This document shows, in pieces, positions 54,368 through 62,579 of a stretch of DNA of 64,000 nt (position 1 is the stretch's first letter; the number at the start of each line of letters is the position of its first letter). Source of the DNA: Colimorpha_A sp045543555 (lineage in GTDB: Bacteria > Bacillota > Clostridia > Oscillospirales > CAG-272); the NCBI GenBank assembly GCA_045543555.1, contig JAZQMQ010000025.1:62001-126000 (forward strand), given 5' to 3'. Under the pieces are notes generated by a model, which worked only from the letters and a program-made list of their open reading frames with translations, was not told the DNA's origin and did no database searches. A program made the translations under genes and the position numbers.

Positions 54368-54396
54368 TTGCGTAAGCTTGGCTTTTCTGTTATAAT
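54368..54396 (+). promoter_or_regulatory. Predicted promoter of the 54440 gene
   Basis: TTGCGT, a 17-base spacer and a perfect TATAAT, 43 bases before the start. Confidence 0.68.
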
Positions 54397-54439
54397 AAAC
54401 TTGAGTATTCACATTGTGAAAAAACGAAAGGATCTTTTT

Positions 54440-55384
54440 ATGAATAAGAGAAAAAGAAGATTAGGCGACCGTTCTGACGGATGGAAGCTTCGTGGCATCG
54501 ACCCCTACGATGCGGTATCTCCCTACATAATGGTTGAGAGATGCGACGCCCAGAACCATTTTATCGACAAATTTGAACTGACAGAAGCAGAAAAATACGT
54601 TAAGGCAAAGCGTGATCAGGGCATGAAGGATTTCACGATAATGCACGTTATCTTGGCGGCATACATCAGAATGCTGTCCCAGAAGCCTTACGTAAACCGT
54701 TTTCTTTCAGGACAGAAGGTCTATGCAAGAAATTCCATACAGATCAATATGGCTGTAAAGGAAGAGCTCAGAAGCGATAAGACCAATACCGTAATCAAAG
54801 CGTATTTCGAGCCGACCGACACAGCGGAAGATGTGTACCGTAAGTTTACCGATACCTACAACGCGGCATTCTCAGGCGGAGAAAACGCCTTCGACAGCGT
54901 TGCTCGTATGCTTAACTATATTCCCGGTGTTATCAAAAAGTTTGTAGTATGGTTCTTAAAGCTCCTTGACTATTTCGGCCTGCTTCCCAAGGGACTTCTT
55001 AACGTCAGCCCCTTCCACGGCTCGATGTTTATAACCTCAATGGGATCCCTCGGTATTCCCCCGATCTATCATCACCTCTATAATTTCGGAAACGTTCCCG
55101 TATTTATAGCATTCGGTACAAAGCGTCACGTTTGTGAGCTTGATCTCGACGGAAATCCCGTGCGCCGTAAGTATATCGATTATACAGCGGTGGTTGACGA
55201 AAGAATCTGCGACGGATTTGCTTACGCATCGGCATTCAAGGTGCTTCGCAGATGCTTGAATAACCCTTGGGTACTCGATAATCCTCCCGAAACCGTGTTC
55301 GAGGATACGGATATAGATAAAAAGAAGAAGCCCAAGAAGGAAAAGAAGTCCAAGAAAAAGAAGAAAAACAGCGCAGAGCAATAA
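54440..55384 (+). CDS. E2/chloramphenicol-acetyltransferase-fold protein, likely diverged acyltransferase
   Basis: The 314-residue protein resembles the catalytic domain of 2-oxoacid dehydrogenase E2 acyltransferases: DYTAVVDERICDGFAYASAFKVL corresponds to the D-H-R-x-x-D-G active-site region, and SMFITSMGSLGIPPIYHHLYNFG to the preceding strand. The catalytic His is replaced by Glu (DER), and there is no lipoyl domain, so a classical E2 reaction is unlikely. The last roughly 25 residues are almost all Lys. The start follows AAAGGA. No dehydrogenase genes are near. The role is unknown. Confidence 0.65.
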   Translation: MNKRKRRLGDRSDGWKLRGIDPYDAVSPYIMVERCDAQNHFIDKFELTEAEKYVKAKRDQGMKDFTIMHVILAAYIRMLSQKPYVNRFLSGQKVYARNSIQINMAVKEELRSDKTNTVIKAYFEPTDTAEDVYRKFTDTYNAAFSGGENAFDSVARMLNYIPGVIKKFVVWFLKLLDYFGLLPKGLLNVSPFHGSMFITSMGSLGIPPIYHHLYNFGNVPVFIAFGTKRHVCELDLDGNPVRRKYIDYTAVVDERICDGFAYASAFKVLRRCLNNPWVLDNPPETVFEDTDIDKKKKPKKEKKSKKKKKNSAEQ

Positions 55385-55398
55385 TATAAATATAAGAA

Positions 55399-55443
55399 AA
55401 AACTCTCCCGCATCGCGTTTTACGCAATGCGGGAGAGTTTTCT
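55399..55443. terminator. Bidirectional terminator between the 54440 gene and the aminopeptidase
   Basis: AAAACTCTCCCGCAT pairs with ATGCGGGAGAGTTTT, with an inner GCG / CGC. Confidence 0.88.
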
Positions 55444-55448
55444 TGTAT

Positions 55449-56504
55449 TCAGAACATTTCAATTAAGTCTTTGGGAGCCTTTGTGAGATTTACCGTGCCG
55501 TTTTCACCGAGCCATACCATGTCCTCGATACGCACGCCGTATTTGCCTTCGATATAGATTCCCGGCTCGACCGTTACGATCGCGCCTATCTCAAGAGGCT
55601 TATCCCATCCGCCGGATAGACGGGGATTTTCGTGGATGTACATACCTACGCCGTGACCGAGAGAGTGTCCGAAGCAGCCCTCGTAGCCTGCGCCGTAGAT
55701 TATGTCTCTTGCGATCTTGTCGCAGTCCTTGCCGCTCTTTCCTGCCGCAACGAAATCGAGAGCCGCGAGCTGTGCCGAGAGAACGGTGTTATAAACCTTT
55801 TTCATCTCGTCGTCAGCCTTACCGATGACGATGGTTCTTGTCATATCCGAGCAATATCCGTTGTACAGCGCACCGAAATCCATTGTAAGGAATCCGCGCT
55901 CGAGCTTAATGTTTCTCGGCTCGCCATGGGGGAGGGAGGATGCCGAGCCCGATACGGCGATGGTATCAAATGAGGTCTTTTCTGCACCGAATTTTCTCAT
56001 TCCGTATTCAAGCTCAAGAGCCACCTCGATCTCGGTCATGTCGGGCTTCATGAGTGTGAAGAGCCTTTCAAGGGCTTGCTCTGCGATCCTTTGCGCTTTT
56101 ATGATGTTTTCGACCTCGTCCTCGGTCTTGCTTACGCGCATTTCCTCGATAATTCCGCCACACGCAACGAAATTTTCGTCGGGGAATCTCTTTTTAAGAT
56201 CTTCGAGGGATGAAACGGTCATGCTTCCGTCCTCAAAGCCTACGTTCTTATATCCGTTATCACTGAAAACATTGTTAAGTGCGCCCTTTTCGAGCATTAT
56301 GACCGTCAGCTCATCGGACTCGTGACGTTTTGCGACCTCTATGTAGCGAAAATCAGCAAGAAGGAAGGCTTTTTCCTTACCTACAACAACGTATCCGTCG
56401 GTGTAGTTGAGTCCGGAGAGATATCTTTGATTCTTTTCGTTGGTGACGAGCAGACAGTCTACGTTTTCGGGGAGTCTGCCCTGGAGAATTTTGATTGGTG
56501 TCAT
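55449..56504 (-). CDS. Xaa-Pro aminopeptidase (M24B family)
   Basis: The 351-residue pita-bread-fold metalloenzyme removes the N-terminal residue before proline. The dimetal ligands are visible: two Asp in MDFGALYNGYCSDMTRT, His in GHSLGHGVGMYIHENP, and two Glu in VTVEPGIYIEGKYGVRIED. An N-terminal creatinase-like domain precedes residue about 125. It is the last gene in the mecA-like, UDG, AEC, peptidase run. Confidence 0.92.
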   Translation of the reverse strand: MTPIKILQGRLPENVDCLLVTNEKNQRYLSGLNYTDGYVVVGKEKAFLLADFRYIEVAKRHESDELTVIMLEKGALNNVFSDNGYKNVGFEDGSMTVSSLEDLKKRFPDENFVACGGIIEEMRVSKTEDEVENIIKAQRIAEQALERLFTLMKPDMTEIEVALELEYGMRKFGAEKTSFDTIAVSGSASSLPHGEPRNIKLERGFLTMDFGALYNGYCSDMTRTIVIGKADDEMKKVYNTVLSAQLAALDFVAAGKSGKDCDKIARDIIYGAGYEGCFGHSLGHGVGMYIHENPRLSGGWDKPLEIGAIVTVEPGIYIEGKYGVRIEDMVWLGENGTVNLTKAPKDLIEMF

Positions 56505-56518
56505 ATTATTTCCCTTTC

Positions 56519-57466
56519 TCAGATCATTTCAACTATAAATTTAACAAGCTGCATAGTAAACGGTATAGTGACAATCGAGGTTATCGTAGCGGTTCCCACC
56601 GTCTGTGCCGCGAGCTCGGGCTGAAGCTCGTATTTTTCGGCAAACATTGCAGAGGCAGATGCGGTTGGGAATGCGATCATTATCGCGCCGAAGAGCGAAA
56701 AAATTTCCGAAAATCCTATAAGCTTCAAAATTGCTCCGACTATAACCGGAGACGCTACAAGCTTTACAAGACAAACAAAATAGGGTTGCCATCTGAAAAG
56801 AAGCTTCTTTACCGGTATTCTTGCGATCATTGCTCCGACTATTATCATTGAAAGCGGAGTACATGCATCGCCTATCATTTTCATTCCGTTAATAACCGGC
56901 GCATATATTTTTATTCCCGAGAAGAACAGTATGAGTCCGAGCGTGCAGGGGATCGTTCCCGCGTTTAAAAATATCTTTTTTACGCTGATGCTCATTGCTT
57001 TTCCGCTTCTTGACAGGATAAACAGTCCGTATGACCATATAACCATATTGAAGCTTATAATGAAGAATCCTGCGTAAAATGCACCTATGGGGCCAAAGAC
57101 CTCTCTGACCACGGGGATGCCGAAGAAACCAACGTTTCCGAACATAATACAGTGCTCAAGGATTCTTCCGGTATGCTTGTCCTTAAAGGGCTTGGTAACG
57201 GCGAATGCGATTATTGCCAGCAGAGCATGGACTACGAACCCCAGAAGAAGCATCGAAAGTCCCGATATCATATTTTCCTTTGTATGCGCAACTCCGAGGA
57301 CGGAGCTGACCAAAAGAAACGGCTGACAGATATGCAGAACCAGATGGGATAGCTTTGCGGGGTAATCGTCAGTCAGTATTTTCAGCCTTGAAGCCGTATA
57401 TCCCGCAAGTACGGGTATGAGCATTTTTATAAGTGCGTTAAGGAGTACCTCAAAACCAAGATCCAT
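56519..57466 (-). CDS. AEC family transporter
   Basis: The 315-residue membrane protein has about ten helices and the Mem_trans (auxin efflux carrier) pattern, including the opening ALIKMLIPVLAGYTASRLKI and the NVGFFGIPVV motif. Bacterial AEC proteins carry malate, malonate or similar organic acids, but the substrate cannot be told here. GGAGG lies 6 bases before the ATG. Its start is 2 bases from the UDG stop. Confidence 0.87.
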   Translation of the reverse strand: MDLGFEVLLNALIKMLIPVLAGYTASRLKILTDDYPAKLSHLVLHICQPFLLVSSVLGVAHTKENMISGLSMLLLGFVVHALLAIIAFAVTKPFKDKHTGRILEHCIMFGNVGFFGIPVVREVFGPIGAFYAGFFIISFNMVIWSYGLFILSRSGKAMSISVKKIFLNAGTIPCTLGLILFFSGIKIYAPVINGMKMIGDACTPLSMIIVGAMIARIPVKKLLFRWQPYFVCLVKLVASPVIVGAILKLIGFSEIFSLFGAIMIAFPTASASAMFAEKYELQPELAAQTVGTATITSIVTIPFTMQLVKFIVEMI

Positions 57467-57467
57467 T

Positions 57468-58025
57468 TTAATCCTCCGAAAGTGAGTCCAGCTTGGCTTT
57501 GATCGCCTTCATGTCTGTGAGCATATCCTCCTTTTTTCGCGGATCGCGCAGAAGAAGGGAGGGGTGGTAAACGGCAGATATTTCAAAGTTCCCCTTTTTA
57601 TACCATACGCCGTGCTCTTTGGTTATTTTAAAATCCTCTTTTATGAGTCTCATTGCGGAAATTCTGCCGAGACATACAATAAGCTTGGGCTTGATAAGTC
57701 TTACCTGTTCTCTCAGGTAATCGATGCACATATCCTGCTCGGACGGGAGAGGATCGCGATTTTTCGGAGGACGGCATTTCAGCATATTTGCTATGTAAAC
57801 GCTTTCCCTCGGAATATCCACCGCCTCAAGATATTTATCGAACAGCTTACCTGCTCTTCCCACGAAGGGGATCCCCGAAAGATCCTCGCTTTCGCCGGGA
57901 GCCTCGCCTATAAACATAAGCTTAGCTTCTCTGTTGCCCTGACCAAAGACCACGTTGGTCCTTGTTTTGCAAAGCTCACATTTTTCACAGCTTTTGCACT
58001 GTAATTCAAGCTCATCCCAAGTCAT
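57468..58025 (-). CDS. Uracil-DNA glycosylase, family 4 (iron-sulfur)
   Basis: The 185-residue glycosylase excises uracil from DNA, chiefly after cytosine deamination. The 4Fe-4S ligands are Cys13 and Cys16 near the start and two more in KCRPPKNRDPLPSEQDMC. Motif A is GEAPGESED, motif B is HPS (AVYHPSLLL). The ATG at 58025 is preceded by GAGGA. It lies downstream of a MecA-like gene and is co-transcribed with it. Confidence 0.93.
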   Translation of the reverse strand: MTWDELELQCKSCEKCELCKTRTNVVFGQGNREAKLMFIGEAPGESEDLSGIPFVGRAGKLFDKYLEAVDIPRESVYIANMLKCRPPKNRDPLPSEQDMCIDYLREQVRLIKPKLIVCLGRISAMRLIKEDFKITKEHGVWYKKGNFEISAVYHPSLLLRDPRKKEDMLTDMKAIKAKLDSLSED

Positions 58026-58039
58026 TGTCATTTCCTCGT

Positions 58040-58552
58040 TTATAAATAATTGCAGACCCCGTTGGCTGTTACCTTGATGCATACGGGGGTCGCGTATTCA
58101 AGTATGTACGGTATTTTTTCTTTTCCCGTAATGCTTCCGTAATCTCCGACAAAATCCGGCGTAGGACTGTCGAAAAGCGCGTATATACGGGTGTTATCGG
58201 TGTATATGCTCAACGTATCGGTATATCCGATCTGCGTCAATCTTGAAGCAAGAGAAAGAAGGTCGTTTTTCCCTTCAACAATTATTACGGACGTTTCCGC
58301 ATTTTCGCCGTCGGTCAGCTCCTCGGGCAGAAGTGCTACGTACATTTCACATCCGTTGTCCTTTGAGTCATATACCTGAACGTGAAGGCGCGAAAGTGCG
58401 GTGTCAAATCCCGCATCGCGCAATATTTTTCGTAAGACCGTACCTGTTAAACAGGAGTCGATGTCTCCGTTTCGGTTTAGTCCGTAATTTTTCAGCTCTT
58501 CTCCCGACAACATTATCTTTATTCTGTCGGGACCGATGATTATACTTTCCAT
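58040..58552 (-). CDS. MecA-like adaptor protein (tentative)
   Basis: The 170-residue protein begins MESIIIGPDRIKIMLSGEEL, similar in pattern to the N-terminal domain of MecA, the ClpC adaptor. The middle has LLPEELTDG, an acidic linker, and the end (LLSLASRLTQIGYTDTLSIY and ALFDSP) matches the MecA C-terminal alpha/beta pattern. MecA recruits substrates to ClpCP in Bacillus. Similarity is weak and by eye only. The start ATG has a GAGGGG site. It is the first gene of the operon that runs to 55449. Confidence 0.6.
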   Translation of the reverse strand: MESIIIGPDRIKIMLSGEELKNYGLNRNGDIDSCLTGTVLRKILRDAGFDTALSRLHVQVYDSKDNGCEMYVALLPEELTDGENAETSVIIVEGKNDLLSLASRLTQIGYTDTLSIYTDNTRIYALFDSPTPDFVGDYGSITGKEKIPYILEYATPVCIKVTANGVCNYL

Positions 58553-58582
58553 ATTACCCCTCACAAAAATATCTCTTATTTC

Positions 58583-58610
58583 ATTATATCACCGAGGGGA
58601 TTTTTTGCAA
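58583..58610 (-). promoter_or_regulatory. Predicted promoter of the mecA-like / udg / AEC / peptidase operon
   Basis: On the minus strand there is TTGCAA, a 16-base spacer and a perfect TATAAT. Confidence 0.7.
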
Positions 58611-58642
58611 CCGACAAAATCGGGTAATTCTGTTATAAAAAG

Positions 58643-59533
58643 TTAATTATCGTTATATTTGGAACTGTAGTACAGGCTCTCCGTTCTACCTGCGGAAAAG
58701 CGCATTGCTATATATCCTATAAGGTATATGACGATAAGCTCTGCATATATCTTGAATATTGAATACCACTCCTCCGCATTTACGGGAGGGCCGTATTCAA
58801 TGACGGAATCGACAACGTTTATTGTCGGTGTTACCGCACTTATAAGTATGAAAAGGGTCAGGATCGAGAAAAGAGAGAGAAGGATCGGATTCTTAAATGA
58901 AATAAGCTTGCCTGAAACGTCAAGCTCGCTTCTCTTTCTGTCAGCGAATGCGGCAGCCAGAAGCACGCAAAGTCTGCAGGCGCCTATTAGCAAAAGCAGC
59001 TCGAATCCGTAGTTTGCGAAGCCGTAGAAGCAGGAGTAAAGAAGCATGGCGGCCGAAGGCGCTTCGGAGGCAAACAGGGTTGCAACACCGCCTACGACCG
59101 ACAGGAAGAAAGCTATGCATATCAAGCCGATGGTAGCCCTGTTTTTCTTCGTCCAGTACAGGAAAACAAAAAGAGAAGCTGCCGCACAAATGAGATATGC
59201 TATTATACCGAAAAGGTAGTCGTCTATCGTTACTAGCAGGATATATGCTATAAAATACATACCGCACAGCCCTATAAACCATTCTCCGCCCCTTTTCATT
59301 CCGTTTACAAAGGAAATATATACTGCTATTCCGAAAGCGTTGAAGAATGCAAGCTTACCGAGTATGTCTGCCGAATATATGAATATCGCCTCGGTTACTA
59401 TGCCGTAATTTATGTTTCCCTCTATTTCGTAGGCATATATACAGTTTAGCACGATCCTCAAAAGCTGTGGGATAACGCAAAGAAAAAACGCAAGAGAGAA
59501 TGTCTTCTTTTCAAAGCTGTTTTTTGATATCAT
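58643..59533 (-). CDS. Polytopic membrane protein of unknown function
   Basis: The 296-residue hydrophobic protein has about eight predicted helices and no conserved family motif that I recognise. The first helix is near residues 13-32 and the last near 265-282, and a cytoplasmic loop (AFADRKRSELDVSGKL) separates the fifth and sixth. It lies 16 bases downstream of lexA on the same strand and may be co-transcribed. There is no typical terminator between them. Role unknown. Confidence 0.7.
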   Translation of the reverse strand: MISKNSFEKKTFSLAFFLCVIPQLLRIVLNCIYAYEIEGNINYGIVTEAIFIYSADILGKLAFFNAFGIAVYISFVNGMKRGGEWFIGLCGMYFIAYILLVTIDDYLFGIIAYLICAAASLFVFLYWTKKNRATIGLICIAFFLSVVGGVATLFASEAPSAAMLLYSCFYGFANYGFELLLLIGACRLCVLLAAAFADRKRSELDVSGKLISFKNPILLSLFSILTLFILISAVTPTINVVDSVIEYGPPVNAEEWYSIFKIYAELIVIYLIGYIAMRFSAGRTESLYYSSKYNDN

Positions 59534-59549
59534 CTTTTATCTGTGCCTT

Positions 59550-60164
59550 TCAATAGAAACGGAGATTTGCTATTACCTTACCGAGAATATATACCTCGTC
59601 GACAATGATCGGCTCAAGCGAGGAATTTTCGGGTTGAAGACGGAAATGTCCGTTTTCCTTGTAGAATGTTTTTACGGTTGCTCCGTCTTCCACAAGCGCA
59701 ACGACGATGTCTCCGTTGTTTGCGGCATTTTCCTTCTTCACAACTATGATGTCGTTTTCAAGTATTCCCGCTTCGATCATACTGTCGCCCTTTACGCGTA
59801 GAGCAAAAAGCTCGTTTGCGCCGTAAGAACGGTTCATAATCGGGTAATCGATATATCCCTCGTAGTTTTCGACTGCAAGAATTGGCATTCCTGCTCTTAC
59901 CTGACCGACAAGGGGAACGCGGGCTGTTCTTCTGTCATCGGCGCCCTTTTCGTTTGTGCGAAGGGAACGGCTTTTTCCCTGATCCTTCTTTATGAGTCCT
60001 TTTTCTTCAAGACGGCAAAGGTATGAATGGACCGTTGACGTGCTCTTTATTCCGAGGGCGTTTTGTATGTCGCGGACTGTGGGCGAATACCCCTCGTTTC
60101 TTATTGTATCGTTTATGTATTCGAGGATTTCGTTTTCTTTTTCGCTGAAACGTGATACTCTCAT
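59550..60164 (-). CDS. lexA: SOS repressor LexA
   Basis: The 204-residue repressor has an N-terminal winged helix (SPTVRDIQNALGIKSTSTVHSYL) and the C-terminal S24 peptidase domain. The self-cleavage site is Ala91-Gly92 (VRAGMP), with catalytic Ser128 (KGDSMI) and Lys165 (ATVKTFY). RecA-stimulated cleavage relieves repression of SOS genes. A LexA box overlaps its own promoter, and the Y-family polymerase at the window's end may be another SOS gene. Confidence 0.96.
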   Translation of the reverse strand: MRVSRFSEKENEILEYINDTIRNEGYSPTVRDIQNALGIKSTSTVHSYLCRLEEKGLIKKDQGKSRSLRTNEKGADDRRTARVPLVGQVRAGMPILAVENYEGYIDYPIMNRSYGANELFALRVKGDSMIEAGILENDIIVVKKENAANNGDIVVALVEDGATVKTFYKENGHFRLQPENSSLEPIIVDEVYILGKVIANLRFY

Positions 60165-60198
60165 AACGGTACTCCCTTACAAATAGTTATACACACAT

Positions 60199-60238
60199 AT
60201 CATATCACATTTCGACGCTTATTGCAAACGGGCGTTCG
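60199..60238 (-). promoter_or_regulatory. lexA promoter with overlapping LexA box
   Basis: On the minus strand there is TTGCAA (60227-60222), 17 bases and TATGAT (60204-60199). The sequence CGAACGCCCGTTTG (60238-60225) matches the Bacillus-type SOS box CGAAC-N4-GTTCG with one mismatch, and overlaps the -35. LexA should repress its own synthesis. Confidence 0.75.
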
Positions 60239-60294
60239 ACTTATTTTGTAAACATTTTGTTAATAAGCAAAAATCTGCATATAACATTCGGTTA

Positions 60295-60323
60295 TTGACA
60301 AAGCCTTTGTGATGTGATAAAAT
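60295..60323 (+). promoter_or_regulatory. Predicted promoter of smpB
   Basis: TTGACA, a 17-base spacer and TAAAAT. It is divergent from the lexA promoter. Confidence 0.72.
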
Positions 60324-60352
60324 AATCTAACCCAAAACGAAAGGAGTCGGCT

Positions 60353-60823
60353 ATGGCGGACAAAAAGGAAGCAAAAAAAATAATAGCGCAAAATAAAAAA
60401 GCCCGTCACGACTATTTCGTGAACGATACCTACGAGGCGGGCATCGAGCTGTTTGGCACGGAGGTCAAAAGCATACGTGCGGGCAAGGTGAATCTCAAGG
60501 ATTCTTTTTGCAGGATCGATAACGGTGAGCTGTATGCGTACGGTGTGCACGTTAGCCCATATGAGCAGGGAAATATTTTCAATAAGGACCCCTTAAGACC
60601 CAAAAGGCTTCTTATGCATAAGAAGGAGATACTTAAGCTCTTCGGTCTTGTCGGTCAAAAGGGATATACTCTTGTACCCCTTTCGCTTTATTTCTCAGGC
60701 AGCAGAGTAAAGGTTGAGGTCGGACTTTGTGTCGGTAAAAAACTGTACGATAAGCGTGACAGCGAGGCAAAGCGTCAGGCTGACCGCGATATTGACAGAG
60801 CCATGAAGGGAGACAGACGATGA
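60353..60823 (+). CDS. smpB: SsrA-binding protein SmpB
   Basis: The 156-residue OB-fold protein binds tmRNA and delivers it to stalled ribosomes. IAQNKKARHDYFVNDTYEAGIELFGTEVKSIR is the family start, and the C-terminal basic tail ends in AMKGDRR. It is followed by an overlapping gene (ATGA) and then by ssrA itself within 1 kb, so the trans-translation pair is linked. Confidence 0.97.
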   Translation: MADKKEAKKIIAQNKKARHDYFVNDTYEAGIELFGTEVKSIRAGKVNLKDSFCRIDNGELYAYGVHVSPYEQGNIFNKDPLRPKRLLMHKKEILKLFGLVGQKGYTLVPLSLYFSGSRVKVEVGLCVGKKLYDKRDSEAKRQADRDIDRAMKGDRR

Positions 60824-61707
60824 CAGGTTATCTTAAAGAGTTTTTCGAGCGATTCGGATACGAAAAAGATGATGCGGACTACTTTGTAGAGCAGCTTTCT
60901 TTGATCGAGGCATCCGATGCTAAGGAAAAGTGGAGCCTGGTAATTTCCGATTATGAAAACGGAGTAAAAAAACCGTTTTCTACCATTCTTGAGCAGGCAA
61001 GAGAATGCGGAAGGCTCGCGGGCGTGCACGATTACACAACGGATTTTATCATGTGCGCGTGCCTTTCAAGAGGTGCTGAGCGTTTTTATGAAAAAAACGG
61101 ATTGAGCACCGAGATATATGAAGATTCTATCCTCGATTTAAGATATAAGCTTGAGGAATGTAAGCTCGTCAAGGGTATAAAGGGAACGTTTGTTGCGGGT
61201 TGGTTCGATAGGTGGTTCGATGTTACTCGTTTTGCTCTCGGAAGATTGCAGTTTGAGCTGATAGACGCCGAATACGATTACGAAAAGGACGGAAGATCCA
61301 TCAAAAAAGGAGATAAGGCCATAAACGTCCATATTCCTCGCACGGGAACGCCGTTCACCCCCGAGAAATGTCAAGAATCGTTCGACCGAGCGGCTGAGTT
61401 CTTTAAGGAAGCGATCAAGGGTGATATCGCGTTTGTATGCCATTCATGGCTTCTGTATCCTCCGCTTATAGATGAGCTCTCCGACAGAATGAATACAAAG
61501 AAATTTGCTCAACGCTTTGATATAATTTCCCGTCAAGACGGCGATGAGAACGATCATGGCGAATCGTGGAGACTCTTCGATCACGACTATAACGGAGATC
61601 CCGATTCCCTTGATACAAGCACGTCCTTGAGAGCCGCATTCGTGTCAATGATAAAAAAGACGAATAAAAGCGGATGGGGAAGCGGAATATTCTTTTATAA
61701 CAAATGA
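60820..61707 (+). CDS. Acyltransferase-like protein (NAT_N / GNAT_C type, tentative)
   Basis: The 295-residue protein shows a helical N-terminal part (to about residue 125) and a C-terminal part with FALGRLQFELIDAEYDY, AINVHIPRTGTPFTPEKCQESF and FVCHSWLLYPPLIDEL. This pattern recalls the two-domain acyltransferase-like proteins of Firmicutes with NAT_N and GNAT_C domains. The reaction is not known. It overlaps smpB by four bases and lies just before ssrA, which is suggestive of co-transcription but not of shared function. Confidence 0.6.
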   Translation: MTGYLKEFFERFGYEKDDADYFVEQLSLIEASDAKEKWSLVISDYENGVKKPFSTILEQARECGRLAGVHDYTTDFIMCACLSRGAERFYEKNGLSTEIYEDSILDLRYKLEECKLVKGIKGTFVAGWFDRWFDVTRFALGRLQFELIDAEYDYEKDGRSIKKGDKAINVHIPRTGTPFTPEKCQESFDRAAEFFKEAIKGDIAFVCHSWLLYPPLIDELSDRMNTKKFAQRFDIISRQDGDENDHGESWRLFDHDYNGDPDSLDTSTSLRAAFVSMIKKTNKSGWGSGIFFYNK

Positions 61708-61753
61708 AAAATTACCTCAAAACAGTAAAAAACAGCCCGAATGGGCTGAATAT

Positions 61754-62114
61754 GGGTCCGTAAAGGTTTCGACGGGGGCTGTGAAGAGGGATAAGCGAGC
61801 AGAGGCGGGCAACCTCTTAAAAATGTCCACTTAAAATTAAACGCTAATAACGAATTAGTAGCTGCCTAATGGCAGGCCGCGGCTAAAATTGCCGCCCGTT
61901 TCCCCCGAGAATACAGCGGCTCGGGCTGAAGCGTCAAATGAGCTGTGAACGTGAGCGGTGAGTTGCTCTTATAGCCGCCACGGATAAAAGAGCTGCCTTC
62001 CCTTAGTTTTGTCGGTTCGACGGCGGGAAGGGAGAGATAACAAACCGAATACGCTCGTAGAAGGTCCTTCGGATAGGCTTTCGGACAGGGGTTCGATTCC
62101 CCTCGGATCCACCA
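61754..62114 (+). ncRNA. ssrA: Transfer-messenger RNA (tmRNA, SsrA)
   Basis: The 361-nt gene begins GGGTCCGTAAAGGTTTCGACGGGG and ends CGGATCCACCA, whose ends pair as the acceptor stem with an encoded CCA. The T arm is GGGGTTCGATTCCCC. The tag reading frame starts at 61843 and reads ANNELVAA, followed by a stop, giving an 8-codon tag ending in the V-A-A degradation signal. Several pseudoknot-like stems follow. SmpB is encoded one gene upstream. The 3' end is duplicated at 62248. Confidence 0.95.
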
Positions 62115-62152
62115 AATCAAAAACACCCCCACGAGGGGTGTTTTTGATTTGG
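62114..62152. terminator. Terminator of ssrA
   Basis: AAATCAAAAACACCCC pairs with GGGGTGTTTTTGATTT across a short loop, starting at the last base of tmRNA. Confidence 0.9.
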
Positions 62153-62166
62153 TATATATGAATGGA

Positions 62167-62255
62167 GGGAATCGAACGGGTCGGTAGTGAATGACTGCCG
62201 GGTGCAGTCAGAGCCGACCCTGACCGAGTGCCGTCGAGGCACGAGACCGATTCCC
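62167..62255 (+). other. Potential three-way junction between the repeats
   Basis: The outer stem GGGAATCG / CGATTCCC (62167-62174 and 62248-62255) closes two further stems. The first is GGGTCGG / CCGACCC (62178-62184 and 62214-62220), carrying GACTGC / GCAGTC at its tip. The second is GTGCC / GGCAC (62228-62242). A terminator follows the second repeat. Whether this is an RNA or a recombination site is open. Confidence 0.5.
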
Positions 62256-62276
62256 CTCGGATCCACCAAAAGAGTC

Positions 62277-62323
62277 AAATCCGAACTGTTTCGTTACGAC
62301 GGAACTGTTCGGATTTGTTTTTT
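62277..62323 (+). terminator. Second terminator after the ssrA repeat
   Basis: AAATCCGAAC / GTTCGGATTT with an inner AACTGTT-flanked loop is followed by TTTTTT. Confidence 0.8.
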
Positions 62324-62348
62324 ACTTTGATTATCCATATTGAAAAGT

Positions 62349-62392
62349 ACCGCCGAGAGTGAACCAAATGGTTACTCTCGGCGGTGTTGTTT
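62349..62392. terminator. Third terminator-like hairpin downstream of ssrA
   Basis: ACCGCCGAGAGT / ACTCTCGGCGGT with an inner AACC / GGTT is followed by a weak T-rich run. The gap to 62522 shows nothing else. Confidence 0.6.
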
Positions 62393-62522
62393 AATCTTTT
62401 GACAGCTTTTTTCTACCCTTTTTCGTATAATACTTTCGTCTGTTGTTAACACATTTAAGAACGATATAGCTTGCCGATATGCTCATATTGATTATTTTAA
62501 TGAACAAAATTCATCAGACCTA

Positions 62523-62551
62523 TTGTAAAATCCGTTTATTCGACATATAAT
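62523..62551 (+). promoter_or_regulatory. Predicted promoter of the YwaF-type gene
   Basis: TTGTAA, a 17-base spacer and a perfect TATAAT, 28 bases before the start. Confidence 0.65.
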
Positions 62552-62579
62552 TAATACAGTAACTTAAGGAGATGACGAC

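Larger units (their letters stand above)
62094..62270. repeat. Exact 23-nt direct repeat of the ssrA 3' end bracketing 154 bases
   Basis: The last 21 bases of tmRNA, starting CGATTCCCC and ending in CCACCA, plus AA (62094-62116), recur exactly at 62248-62270. An inverted partial copy (GAGGGAATCGAAC) lies at 62165-62177. Such duplications of tRNA or tmRNA 3' ends are the usual mark of integrase attachment sites. No integrase or cargo remains between them. Confidence 0.8.

Noticed and set aside
62163..62273. A tRNA gene in the interval after ssrA, because of the CCA-like end
   Set aside because: No anticodon arm or D-arm fits the cloverleaf. The CCA end is explained by the ssrA duplication.
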